Shown here: positions 42,713 through 51,407 of the stretch, one piece after another | Numbering within the stretch: position 1 is the first letter of the stretch | Layout of the letters: every line of letters begins with the position of its first letter | Source of the DNA: a virus | Reading direction: 5' to 3' (one strand) | Length of the DNA stretch: 64,000 nt | Virus record (IMG/VR): IMGVR_UViG_3300010354_011858 | Location: 1 to 64,000 of that record | Made by a program: the position numbers and the translations under genes | The notes under the pieces: model-generated | Databases searched by the model: none | Told to the model about the DNA's origin: nothing | The model's input: the letters and a program-made list of their open reading frames with translations, nothing else

Positions 42713-43303
42713 ATGCCTGGTGCTAATACAGTTACTACCGCCAATATTGTTGTCGGTGAAGCAGAGGTTAAAATTGGTACGTCGAATACCGCTATGACGA
42801 ATAGCGATTTCGATAACCTTACTTCCGTTGGTGGTACCCAGGGTGGAGTTGAAATCACCTGGGAACCCGATATGGTGGATATTGAAGTCGATCAGTATGG
42901 CGATGCTGCCAAAGTGATTCAGTCGAAGGTTAAAGTGATGGTTAAGACCACGCTTGCTGAGGCTACCTTAAACAACTTGGCTCTTGCTTGGAGCTATGAT
43001 AGTTCGACCGGTGGTTCCGATGTTCTTGTGAACAACGATGGTGGCAACACCAAGACGTTCCTGTTCGGTGTGCAGAATGTGTACCCGTTCGAGAAGGCTA
43101 TTCAGATTGTGGGTAATGCCCCTGGATCTGACGCTGCAACGACCAAGACTCGTAAGTTCAATACTAAGCGTGCAATTTCGATGGAGTCGTCAACCATTTC
43201 GATGAAGCGTGCAGAGGCTACCGTCTTCGCCGTTTCGTTCCGTATTCTTCCCGTCAGTGCTGACGTTGGATATGAGTATGGTAAGATCATCGATCAGACC
43301 TGA
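42713..43303 (+). CDS. Major tail tube protein
   Basis: This 196-residue protein has the features of tail tube proteins: NIVVGEAEVKIG, GGVEITWEPDMVDIEVDQYGDAAK, VKTTLAEATLNNLALA and a final FAVSFRILPVSADVGYEYGKI. AGGAGG precedes the ATG. Codon use is G/C-rich, like the capsid gene, consistent with hundreds of copies per virion. A strong terminator follows. Confidence 0.85.
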   Translation: MPGANTVTTANIVVGEAEVKIGTSNTAMTNSDFDNLTSVGGTQGGVEITWEPDMVDIEVDQYGDAAKVIQSKVKVMVKTTLAEATLNNLALAWSYDSSTGGSDVLVNNDGGNTKTFLFGVQNVYPFEKAIQIVGNAPGSDAATTKTRKFNTKRAISMESSTISMKRAEATVFAVSFRILPVSADVGYEYGKIIDQT

Positions 43304-43323
43304 TAGATATCTATAAAAATTAA

Positions 43324-43360
43324 GCCTCAGGTGTGGTAAACTGCACCTGAGGCTTTTTTT
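43324..43360 (+). terminator. Strong terminator after the tail tube gene
   Basis: The perfect 10-bp stem GCCTCAGGTG/CACCTGAGGC is followed by seven T and then directly by the ATG of the next gene. The loop carries TGTGGTAAACT (43332-43342), a match to the extended -10 class, so a promoter seems to sit inside the terminator. Confidence 0.85.
43332..43342 (+). promoter_or_regulatory. Extended -10 element inside the terminator
   Basis: TGTGGTAAACT lies in the hairpin loop and its left stem, 18 bases before ATG 43361. It would allow separate expression of the kinase fusion gene. Confidence 0.4.
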
Positions 43361-44107
43361 ATGATTATATTGATAATTGGATTATCTGGTTCTGGTAAGA
43401 CTGCTCTTACTAAAGAATTAGCGCCAAGAATTAATGCAACTGTTCTAAACGGTGATGATGTTCGTGAATCTTTGAGCTCTGATTTAGGATTCTCACATGA
43501 AGATAGAATAGAACACGCCAGAAGAATGGGGTCTGTTGCAAAAATTTTAAGCGATCAAGGACAGACTGTGATAGCAGATTTTATATGTCCTACAAATCAA
43601 ACTCGTGAAGCGTTTGGAGATCCAGATATATTAATCTGGGTTAATAGAATTGATTCTTGTAAATTTGAGGATACAAATAAATTATGGGAAAATCCAGATG
43701 CCGATTTAGAGATTGGGTCTGGTATGACTATAAAAGAAGAGGCCGACATGGTTATAAATTGCTTCAGCCTATTTGATTGGACAGCGCCAACAGCATTGAT
43801 GCTCGGACGCTATCAGCCATGGCATGATGGTCATTCTGCCCTAAGAGATGCCGCCATGATGCAGTCTGACCAGGTGGTTATTGGTGTCAGGAATACACAC
43901 AAAACTTCAGAAAAAGATCCTTTAAATTTTGAACAAGTTTGTGGTTATATCAAGGAAAAAATAATTAATCCTTTTATTATAAAAATGCCCAATATTACAA
44001 GAATTGTGTACGGTAGAGATGTTGGCTATTCGATAGAAAAAATTGACTTAGACCAAGAAATTGAGGCTATTTCTGCAACAAAGCAAAGAAAAGCTATGGG
44101 GCTTTAA
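43361..44107 (+). CDS. APS kinase-like domain fused to nucleotidyltransferase
   Basis: Residues 1-115 match adenylylsulfate kinase (CysC): P-loop GLSGSGKT (7-14), NGDDVRESLSSDLGFS, DRIEHARRMGSVAKI and ADFICPTNQTRE, which would make PAPS from APS and ATP. Residues 145-248 are a nucleotidyltransferase of the NMNAT/cytidylyltransferase type, with GRYQPWHDGH (149-158) and ISATKQR (237-243). The joint role may be coenzyme or sulfur-donor metabolism. It interrupts the tail module directly behind a terminator, so it looks like an inserted cargo gene. Confidence 0.8.
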   Translation: MIILIIGLSGSGKTALTKELAPRINATVLNGDDVRESLSSDLGFSHEDRIEHARRMGSVAKILSDQGQTVIADFICPTNQTREAFGDPDILIWVNRIDSCKFEDTNKLWENPDADLEIGSGMTIKEEADMVINCFSLFDWTAPTALMLGRYQPWHDGHSALRDAAMMQSDQVVIGVRNTHKTSEKDPLNFEQVCGYIKEKIINPFIIKMPNITRIVYGRDVGYSIEKIDLDQEIEAISATKQRKAMGL

Positions 44108-44123
44108 GAAAGTACATCATTGA

Positions 44124-44134
44124 TGTGATAGAAT
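44124..44134 (+). promoter_or_regulatory. Extended -10 promoter before the tail chaperones
   Basis: TGTGATAGAAT matches the recurring element. It stands 40 bases before the TTG start at 44175 and overlaps a short inverted repeat, ACATCATTGATGT, at 44113-44125. Confidence 0.4.
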
Positions 44135-44174
44135 ATCCCTAGGCTTTTTGCCGTGTATACACTGGAGGAATAAA

Positions 44175-44480
44175 TTGGCTAATAAAGATATCCATGAGGG
44201 AAAGGCTATTGTCTTTGCTGATGGTAAGACGAGAGTTGTTAAGCCGTTAACAATTCGTCAACTCAGAAAGTTCATGAAGATTACAAACCAGCTTCAGGCT
44301 AAGTCTGAGGCTGACATGACTGATGATGATATTGATACGATGGTTGAGGCAGCAAGTATTGCGCTTGCAAAGGTTGATCCCGAACTGTCGGAAGACCTAG
44401 ATGCACTTGAAGACATTTTGGATTTGAAGTGCTTTGCTGAGCTCATGGCTGCAGCAATGGGTAATGACCCAAACGCCTAG
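44175..44480 (+). CDS. Tail assembly chaperone, short form (gpG-like)
   Basis: This acidic helical protein of 101 residues starts at TTG 44175, chosen because GGAGG lies six bases upstream; an in-frame ATG at 44148 has no site. Content (LTIRQLRKFMKITNQLQAK, DLDALEDILDL) and position before the tape measure fit the gpG role: coating the tape measure protein during tail assembly. It ends in PNA-stop, just after a slippery sequence. Confidence 0.8.
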   Translation: MANKDIHEGKAIVFADGKTRVVKPLTIRQLRKFMKITNQLQAKSEADMTDDDIDTMVEAASIALAKVDPELSEDLDALEDILDLKCFAELMAAAMGNDPNA

Positions 44481-44803
44481 AGGGGGGTTCTGACGAAGAA
44501 GGGATTTCTTGGTCAGACATCCCCCTTTTAAAATATGAAGCGGAATTATTTGTTAGTTGTTCTGCTTGGAAAAGTATAGAAGAATTGGAGGAACAGTTAA
44601 CCATGGAGGAACTGTTCCTCCTTTATAACGCATCTAAGCATCAATTTACAATGACTTTGAAGGCCCAGGCTGCCGCCATGGGTGCAGACATCGACTGGGA
44701 CGAAGATTGGTATGACCCAGAACCTCCAAAGAAACCTGAGGCTATAGGTGGAAGTGAAGTGAAATTCCTTCCGATAGGGCTTGGTTATGAGGCAGGTAAT
44801 TAA
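44175..44803 (+). CDS. Tail assembly chaperone, -1 frameshift product (gpGT-like)
   Basis: A -1 shift at CCCAAAC (44468-44474) would join 100 residues of the short form to 109 residues read in the -1 frame to 44803. The added part includes SWSDIPLLKYEAELFVSCS, MEELFLLYNASKHQFTMTLKA and ends GLGYEAGN. The -1 frame opens at 44468 and has no own start with a good site, so frameshifting is the simplest way to express it. This is conserved in siphovirus tail assembly. Confidence 0.8.
44468..44474 (+). other. Programmed -1 ribosomal frameshift site (CCCAAAC)
   Basis: In the zero frame the codons are GAC CCA AAC GCC TAG. The heptamer C CCA AAC fits X XXY YYZ, allowing tandem slippage to CCC AAA. 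A run of six G follows about eight bases downstream and could take part in a stimulatory structure. Confidence 0.8.
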
Positions 44804-44832
44804 TTGCATTTTTATTAAAAAAATGCGATAAT
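44804..44832 (+). promoter_or_regulatory. Sigma70-type promoter of the tape measure gene
   Basis: TTGCAT and GATAAT are separated by exactly 17 bases, directly after the stop of the long chaperone form and 14 bases before the ATG at 44847. Confidence 0.6.
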
Positions 44833-44846
44833 TAACGTGGTGATCT

Positions 44847-47800
44847 ATGAACAATAATATTGATATTAATGTTATTGTAACTGGCGAAGAGCAACTAAAA
44901 AGCCTATCTGTAACGCTACGCCGAATGATCCTAGAGATCAATAACAATGGCAAGGCAGTTGCCGCTCTAGATGCTAGACAGAGAGCCTTAAATGCAGCGC
45001 TGGGTGCAACAGGAAGATCATTCAATGATCACGCCAAAAATCTTCGTCAAGTATCCGCAAATCAGGCAGCTTTTAGTCAAGAAATTAAAAAAACAACTCA
45101 AGAATTAAAAATGCTCAAAAGAGCGACTGCTAGTGGTGCTGGTGGAATAGGTCTTGCTAATTTAACATCAGATTTAGAAAAAACATCTAATGCATTAAAA
45201 AGAATAAAAGCTAGAGCATTTGCCTCTGATTTAAGATCAGTCGGTACGGAAATGAAGCGCCTTGGTAAGGACGCTCAATTCGTCGGTAGAAGTCTGATTA
45301 TTGGTATAACTACTCCTATCATGGCATTCGGTCGCATAGGCGTACAAAACTTTTATGCTGTTGAAAAACAGGTCACAAGACTTAAGAAGTTACTTGCAGA
45401 AACTAACGTTGAACTTGGTAAATCTGGTCCTAAGTTAAAAGCGATAGAAAGTGCAACAAAGTCAATGAGTTATGAGTTTGGCATTGCTCACGAACTATTG
45501 ATGGGGATAGCAGGGGATTTTGCAGAATTAGGCATTAACTCTGAAGAGGTTATTAGTGGTCTAACAAAAGTTGCTGCTCAATTCACAATTTTGGGCGATA
45601 TGGATGCATCTGGTGCACAAGATCTAACGCAAACACTTTACCTTGGTTCTTTAAGAGCATTTGAAATGACGGGCCGAATGAATGAATTCAAGACAGCTCT
45701 TGAAGCACAAACTGCTGCTCTAGCCAATGCAAGAGGTCAATTAACAATGTTTAATGCTATTGAAAATGCAACAGCATTATCAATGCGTGAAATAGCAGAG
45801 ACACTACCTGAAATTTCTGCTGCTGGTCAAACATTCGGTTTGAATTTTAATGAAATGGTTGCAATTCTTGCACCAATGAAAGCTGTGGGTATTGATGTAG
45901 GCGCTGCCGCAACTGGTATGAAAGTCTCCTTCCAGAAAGTTGTTAATCCAACAATTAAGATGCAAAAAGAGTTGGCACGACTTTCTGAAGAGGCTGAAAA
46001 ATTTGGCAATGCTGGTTTAGCAGAGGCCTATCTCGGCATACAAAATGTTGGCATGGAGTCCATTCAGTCACTTATCACAATCACAGATGAACTTGGTAAG
46101 CGTGCAACTGATGAGGAACTTTTAAGTTTTTATTCTAAACTTTTTGATGATAGACAGGCACCAAGAATGTTGGTTGCAATGCAAGATCTCGCAGCATTTC
46201 AAAATAGAATGTTTTTGGAAATGGGTGTAAATTCTAAAGTTGCAGAAAGTAGATTTACTTCAGTAATTAATGAAAGCCTGAAAGGTACTGGTTTAATGGT
46301 CAAGAATATTCAAGACCTATCGGCAATAACCGCCATTGCCAATGCCACTCTCAAAAAAGGTGCTGATTCTGTTTTTATTGAAGCCCTTCAGAGAGAAGTT
46401 ACTGCAGCAGAAATTGAGGCTGCTCAAAAAGCCAGAAAAGATATGGTTGACTTAATTAGAGCAGAGGGGCCAGGATTAATTGAAGGTATAACATCAGAAG
46501 GTGGAAAAGTATTAGCAATAAATTTTGCTGGTGTTGCTGGTGCGATGGAGCAGGCAAACAATGAATTAGCAGTGGCTAAGGCATCTACTACAATGTCCAT
46601 AGATCGCATTAAAGTCGCATTCAAAAACCTCTCCGCAGATTTTATAAGAACATTAGCCCCCACCATCGAATCCGTTTCTCAGAAATTTTTGGCGTTTGTA
46701 CAAAGCATAGAAAGAATGTCGCCGGAAATGAAGAAATTAATAGTCGGTGTTGCAGCAGCAGTTGCTGCAATAGGTCCACTCGTATTTATATTTGGTCAAG
46801 TTCGTTTGGCTGGTGGTGTTCTATTAGAATCAATTATGAAATTGGTTCCTGGACTTAAATCACTTTCACCAACAGCAGTCGCTAGTTCCACAGGTCTTCT
46901 TCGTTTAAAGAACGGGTTAACTGTAACTGGAGATACTATTGTTAATACTAATAGTAGATTTGCTACATTTATTGCAACTATAGCAAGTGGTAATGGCCCA
47001 ATTGCAAAAATGGCAAATCAATTCGGTCAGCTTACTGGTATTTTAGATAAAACAAGAACTGCTAGCGATGATGTTATGAGAAAGATTGGGCAAGTGAGTA
47101 ATACTGGCGGAACCTTGCTCAAGACAACTGCTGCATCGGCAACACCAACGTCTTTCCAAGGGCAATCAACATCTCAAATTTTAGCACAAAAAACTGCTAA
47201 AAATATGAGAGCAATGGGAATAACTGTTGCAGAAAAACAACTTGCTCAAGGAGTAACATTTGATCCAACTGCTGGTAGATTTAGAACGCAGTCTGGTCAG
47301 TTTGCATCAAAAGCACAAGTTGATGCAGTTACAAGAATCCATCAAGCTCGCATGGCTGCCGAGCAACAGTATCGATCAGAACTGGCAAAAACAGCCAAGC
47401 AAAGACTCAAGGATCCGTTCTACTCAGAAAAAGGAGTCACAAGAGTTACACCACAGCGTGGTGAAAATCAGAGGCAAAAAGAATTATTTGATACTTTTTC
47501 ATATAAGGATAGGCAAATATCAAGAAGAAGTGCTGACCGAATTGCCTATGGTGGTGTGGGTGGTGCTTTTGAAAAAGCCAAGATATCAACAGTAGGTGCA
47601 GTTAAAGATGTTGGTGCTAAGGCCAAAGGGTTTGCAGCAGGCCCAATTAAGAATTATAAGAGTTCCGTCGATAGCGCTAGAAATGCAGTAGCACAATTAA
47701 GCGCTAAAAATGCTATGTTTGGCAGATCTGCCCCTGGGATGTTTGGTAAGGCATCAACGGCAGCTCTCGCTTTTACTAAGTCAATTCTTAGCGGTAGTAA

Positions 47801-50800
47801 AGCTTTCCAATTACTTCGAATGACTATGATGGCATCTGGAATAGGCATTCTTGTTCTTGGCATAGCAGCAGCGGTTGCTCTTGTTGTGAAGAACTTCGAC
47901 AAGATTAGAACAGCCGCTGCTCCAGGCATTGAGATGCTTAAGTCTGCATTTGGAACCCTTATTGAAATTGGTAAAGCATTACTCGCTCCATTTCTAGATT
48001 TCTTTGCAGCAATTGGTGGTGCAGATAAAGGAGCCAGTAAAGCAAATGATATTGCTACTGCATTTAATAAAATAGCATTAGTTGTTAAAAAAGTAGCAGA
48101 AGTTGTTCAGTCATTTGTTAATAAATATGTTGTACCTCTGCTTTATAAAGTTTTAGGGGCAGTATTCGGTGTGATTAAGGGGATAATGCAATTTATTAAA
48201 GGCATTATTAAATTAAAAGATAACTGGAAGCAAGGTCTTAAAATGATGTGGGATGGTCTCAAAAAGATTGGTGGGGCTATTCTTGGTTTCTTTGTTGGAA
48301 CAGTCCTTAGAGGAATAGTTATTGGTGTATTTGAAGTTGTTAAATTAATACTTAAAGCGTTTGTCGCTGCTGCTAAGGGTGTTGTAAATATATGGAGAGA
48401 AGCTGCAAAACTAAATATTGAGATATTATTTGGTATAGCACAGGGTGGAGTTGATGTTGTTGACTTTATTTTGTCTGCCTTCGCACTACTTCCTAGAGGA
48501 ATAGGTAACGCTGTTGAGGCAGGCGCAAATATTTTTGCTGACTTTATAGATGGAATTGTTGATGCTGTTCGTGGCACACCATTGATCGGCTGGCTTGCTG
48601 ATCAAGCAGGTCTTGTTGGTGCCGCTCGTAGCGGTGCTAACGCAATTAGAAATATTGGAAAATCAATTGGCGATGCTGGTCGTGGTGTTGCAGATTTTGT
48701 TTCTGGATTAATTGACCCACTAAGGGGAACGCTCGATGGTTTAAAGGCCGATGCAATTAGTATTGTCAATTCCGTTGCTGATGGCATCAATGGATTCCTT
48801 GATTCTATACCGGAGATGGCTGATGATCTTGGTGATTGGGTCGCTGGTGTTCTTGGAGAATTTGGTCAAGGAGAGCAAATTGGTCGTGGTGCTGGACAAG
48901 AACTAGTCGATAATACCAAAAAAGAAGTTGAAGATAATCTTGGTGATGAATTAACAGATCCATTCATTGATGCTGGAAGTTCTGCTGGTGAAGCCGGTGG
49001 TGAGGCTGCTGGCGAAAGTATGCTAGCAAAGATTGCTGAAATAGTTAAGGAACTACAGCAGAAATTTGTTGATCTTGTTCTTGACTCTGTGAAGGGCGCT
49101 CTTGATGAGGCAACAGAGCAATTGCAGGAGGCTCTTGAGAAGCAGAAAGAGCAGGCTCTTAAAGTTTATGATACACAATTAAAGACACTTGAAGCATTAG
49201 AGAAAGCAGAAGAGTCTTTGACTAAAGAGAAAGAATATCAGGCTAATCGTCGTAGAATTATTGATGAAAGAGAACTTCAGCGTGCCAATTATCAGAGAAA
49301 TCGTGCCCTGGCTATTTATGAAGGAAGAATCGATGATGCAAGAGTTCTTGGCTTAGAGGATCAAAAAAATCAAACAGATTTTCAAGAAAATCTTGCAAAA
49401 ACAGATGAAGAGCGAAGAAGAGATCTTGTAAAAGAAAATCTTGATTATCTTAAGGATGCAATAAAACAGTCTCAGGAAGAGACTGAAAAAATGCTTGACG
49501 AGCAAATTAAAGCATTCCAGAATGCTGCTAAAGAGATCACCAAGTTCCCGCCTCTAACCATTGAAGAATATACATCTCAACTCGGTCAACTGAATGACGC
49601 TGCTCAAAAGATCGCTGGAGAGAATGGCGATATTTTGAAGACAATGATGACAAAGATGAAAGACACTCTCAAGATGCCAAATGAGAATGTCGGGGTCTTT
49701 GCAACAGGTCTTGATGAACTTGTAAGGGTTGCTCAGCAAAAATATGGATTAACTGCTACATCGGCTGATAATACTATTGTTGGTGCAACTATTGGAATGT
49801 TGGCAGGTATTAATGGTCAAATAGTTGGGAATAGAGGAGTTATCGTAGGAGCATTCCAGGGAATCGTTGATGATGTATTTAATGTATCCACTGGGTTTGC
49901 AAATATCAAAGATCAAGTTATTAGCCCTGCTCTTGATGAGATTGCAAAAATATTTAAAGAAAAGGATCCATTCAAAGTATTTGAAAAAGCATTCCTTGAT
50001 GCCAATGAAACCATTCTCAGAGAGATGCAGGCAACCGTTGGACATATTGCAAGCAAAGTCGGTGATATTGCCAAGCATATTGATGATGCCCTGATCAAGT
50101 TGGCAGTTGGACAGGCAAAAGCAGAAGGCGCTCTTGGTGGCACTCCTGGTACCCCCAGTACTCCTGGTACGCCTGGTACACCTGGAACCCCTGGAACCCC
50201 TGGCACTCCGGGAACCCCTCTGCCATCAAGAACTGCTCTTATACTTCAAGCAGTTAATCAAGCATTTGCTTCTGGAATAGGCAATATGCTTAAGATTGAA
50301 GAAAAGAATTATCTTAAGCAATTTACAATAAATTCTTTAACACGATCATTCACAGAGCCAGGGTTTGGCATGGCTCATGCAAATACTTTAATGAGAAAAG
50401 CAAATGCTGGCGATATTTTCTCAAAAATTTCCTTACAACTTTGGAATTTTGCATCCAAAAAACTCAATCTTCCAGTCGCCAATACTGGCTCTATTGCTGG
50501 CGCTGTTCTTGGTCCCGGAGTAACTCCCGCAATGGCTCAGGCATTAGCCAATCTTGCTCCTGGAACAGACCTCACGGCTTCACGAGGACAACACCAAATG
50601 ACATCTAGTAATTACTTTGGTGGGCTTGTTAGAAGGGGCTTTGGTGGCGTAGTCCCCGGATTTACATCTCAAGGTGTTAATGCTCTTCTCCATGGTGGAG
50701 AATACGTTGTTAATGCAAAAGCAGTAAAAAATATTGGGTATGCAACGTTAGAAGCATTAAATAATATGAAGTATGCAACTCCAGGGAAAATGTCTGCACC

Positions 50801-50987
50801 AGCAAGCACTATTGTCAATGAAACACAAAATGTTAATATTTATGTGGATACTTTTATCGGGGAAGAACAGTGGTTTGAATCAATGATGAAAGACTATAAC
50901 CTTAAAGTTGTCCCTCGAAATCAAAAAACTGCTGGGGTTCAATCAAGGACGGTATCTTCCTATAATGGATTAAATAGAGGAATGTAA
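44847..50987 (+). CDS. Tape measure protein
   Basis: This 2046-residue protein is the ruler that sets tail length; at the usual 1.5 angstrom per residue it fits a tail near 300 nm. The N-terminal 300 residues are helical. The middle has several hydrophobic segments (near 635-655, 990-1015, 1100-1200) that may insert in the host membrane at ejection. About residues 1370-1560 form a long Glu/Lys coiled coil. Near 1765-1795 is a GTP (Gly-Thr-Pro) tandem repeat linker, followed by a C-terminal domain with GLVRRGFGGVVPGF and HGGEYVVNAKAV typical of tape measures. Confidence 0.93.
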   Translation: MNNNIDINVIVTGEEQLKSLSVTLRRMILEINNNGKAVAALDARQRALNAALGATGRSFNDHAKNLRQVSANQAAFSQEIKKTTQELKMLKRATASGAGGIGLANLTSDLEKTSNALKRIKARAFASDLRSVGTEMKRLGKDAQFVGRSLIIGITTPIMAFGRIGVQNFYAVEKQVTRLKKLLAETNVELGKSGPKLKAIESATKSMSYEFGIAHELLMGIAGDFAELGINSEEVISGLTKVAAQFTILGDMDASGAQDLTQTLYLGSLRAFEMTGRMNEFKTALEAQTAALANARGQLTMFNAIENATALSMREIAETLPEISAAGQTFGLNFNEMVAILAPMKAVGIDVGAAATGMKVSFQKVVNPTIKMQKELARLSEEAEKFGNAGLAEAYLGIQNVGMESIQSLITITDELGKRATDEELLSFYSKLFDDRQAPRMLVAMQDLAAFQNRMFLEMGVNSKVAESRFTSVINESLKGTGLMVKNIQDLSAITAIANATLKKGADSVFIEALQREVTAAEIEAAQKARKDMVDLIRAEGPGLIEGITSEGGKVLAINFAGVAGAMEQANNELAVAKASTTMSIDRIKVAFKNLSADFIRTLAPTIESVSQKFLAFVQSIERMSPEMKKLIVGVAAAVAAIGPLVFIFGQVRLAGGVLLESIMKLVPGLKSLSPTAVASSTGLLRLKNGLTVTGDTIVNTNSRFATFIATIASGNGPIAKMANQFGQLTGILDKTRTASDDVMRKIGQVSNTGGTLLKTTAASATPTSFQGQSTSQILAQKTAKNMRAMGITVAEKQLAQGVTFDPTAGRFRTQSGQFASKAQVDAVTRIHQARMAAEQQYRSELAKTAKQRLKDPFYSEKGVTRVTPQRGENQRQKELFDTFSYKDRQISRRSADRIAYGGVGGAFEKAKISTVGAVKDVGAKAKGFAAGPIKNYKSSVDSARNAVAQLSAKNAMFGRSAPGMFGKASTAALAFTKSILSGSKAFQLLRMTMMASGIGILVLGIAAAVALVVKNFDKIRTAAAPGIEMLKSAFGTLIEIGKALLAPFLDFFAAIGGADKGASKANDIATAFNKIALVVKKVAEVVQSFVNKYVVPLLYKVLGAVFGVIKGIMQFIKGIIKLKDNWKQGLKMMWDGLKKIGGAILGFFVGTVLRGIVIGVFEVVKLILKAFVAAAKGVVNIWREAAKLNIEILFGIAQGGVDVVDFILSAFALLPRGIGNAVEAGANIFADFIDGIVDAVRGTPLIGWLADQAGLVGAARSGANAIRNIGKSIGDAGRGVADFVSGLIDPLRGTLDGLKADAISIVNSVADGINGFLDSIPEMADDLGDWVAGVLGEFGQGEQIGRGAGQELVDNTKKEVEDNLGDELTDPFIDAGSSAGEAGGEAAGESMLAKIAEIVKELQQKFVDLVLDSVKGALDEATEQLQEALEKQKEQALKVYDTQLKTLEALEKAEESLTKEKEYQANRRRIIDERELQRANYQRNRALAIYEGRIDDARVLGLEDQKNQTDFQENLAKTDEERRRDLVKENLDYLKDAIKQSQEETEKMLDEQIKAFQNAAKEITKFPPLTIEEYTSQLGQLNDAAQKIAGENGDILKTMMTKMKDTLKMPNENVGVFATGLDELVRVAQQKYGLTATSADNTIVGATIGMLAGINGQIVGNRGVIVGAFQGIVDDVFNVSTGFANIKDQVISPALDEIAKIFKEKDPFKVFEKAFLDANETILREMQATVGHIASKVGDIAKHIDDALIKLAVGQAKAEGALGGTPGTPSTPGTPGTPGTPGTPGTPGTPLPSRTALILQAVNQAFASGIGNMLKIEEKNYLKQFTINSLTRSFTEPGFGMAHANTLMRKANAGDIFSKISLQLWNFASKKLNLPVANTGSIAGAVLGPGVTPAMAQALANLAPGTDLTASRGQHQMTSSNYFGGLVRRGFGGVVPGFTSQGVNALLHGGEYVVNAKAVKNIGYATLEALNNMKYATPGKMSAPASTIVNETQNVNIYVDTFIGEEQWFESMMKDYNLKVVPRNQKTAGVQSRTVSSYNGLNRGM

Positions 50988-51406
50988 TGAGCGTCATACA
51001 AAATCAACAAACAGGATTGTTGGCGCTACTATCGATCAACTCCGCAGAGATCACCGAGGGTGCAAGAACTTATAGTAATTCATCATTTCAAGTGGTCAGC
51101 GATGTAGAAACAGTATCTGGAAGAATAAAAAGATTCTATAAAAAAAGTAAGAATGTCATGTCTATATCCTTTTCATATATAGCATCAAATAGCGATAAAA
51201 CTGTGGATGGCAAGGAGGGCAGGGATTATATATATAATTTAGCTATGAATTCTCCTTATGTGTCGGTCTCATACAAAGATCAACCGGATCAGCCAATAAA
51301 AAGTTTTTATGGATATATATCAAGTTATACTGAATCAATAAAAAGAAGAGACTTGCAAAATCAATGCATATATTATGAACTTTCTTTTTCAATAGAGGAG
51401 AAGTAA
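50987..51406 (+). CDS. Distal tail-type protein A
   Basis: This 139-residue protein has a beta-sandwich-like profile: RIKRFYKKSKNVMSISFSYI, GREGDYI-like KEGRDYIYNLA, and a final YTESIKRRDLQNQCIYYELSFSIEE. The same pattern recurs at the C-terminus of the next gene product. Position after the tape measure fits a distal tail or hub-associated protein. It overlaps the tape measure stop by one base. Confidence 0.65.
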   Translation: MSVIQNQQTGLLALLSINSAEITEGARTYSNSSFQVVSDVETVSGRIKRFYKKSKNVMSISFSYIASNSDKTVDGKEGRDYIYNLAMNSPYVSVSYKDQPDQPIKSFYGYISSYTESIKRRDLQNQCIYYELSFSIEEK

Positions 51407-51407
51407 T

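Noticed and set aside
48143-48577. Minus-strand 144-codon frame inside the tape measure gene
   Set aside because: Antisense to a hydrophobic part of the tape measure; no start context.
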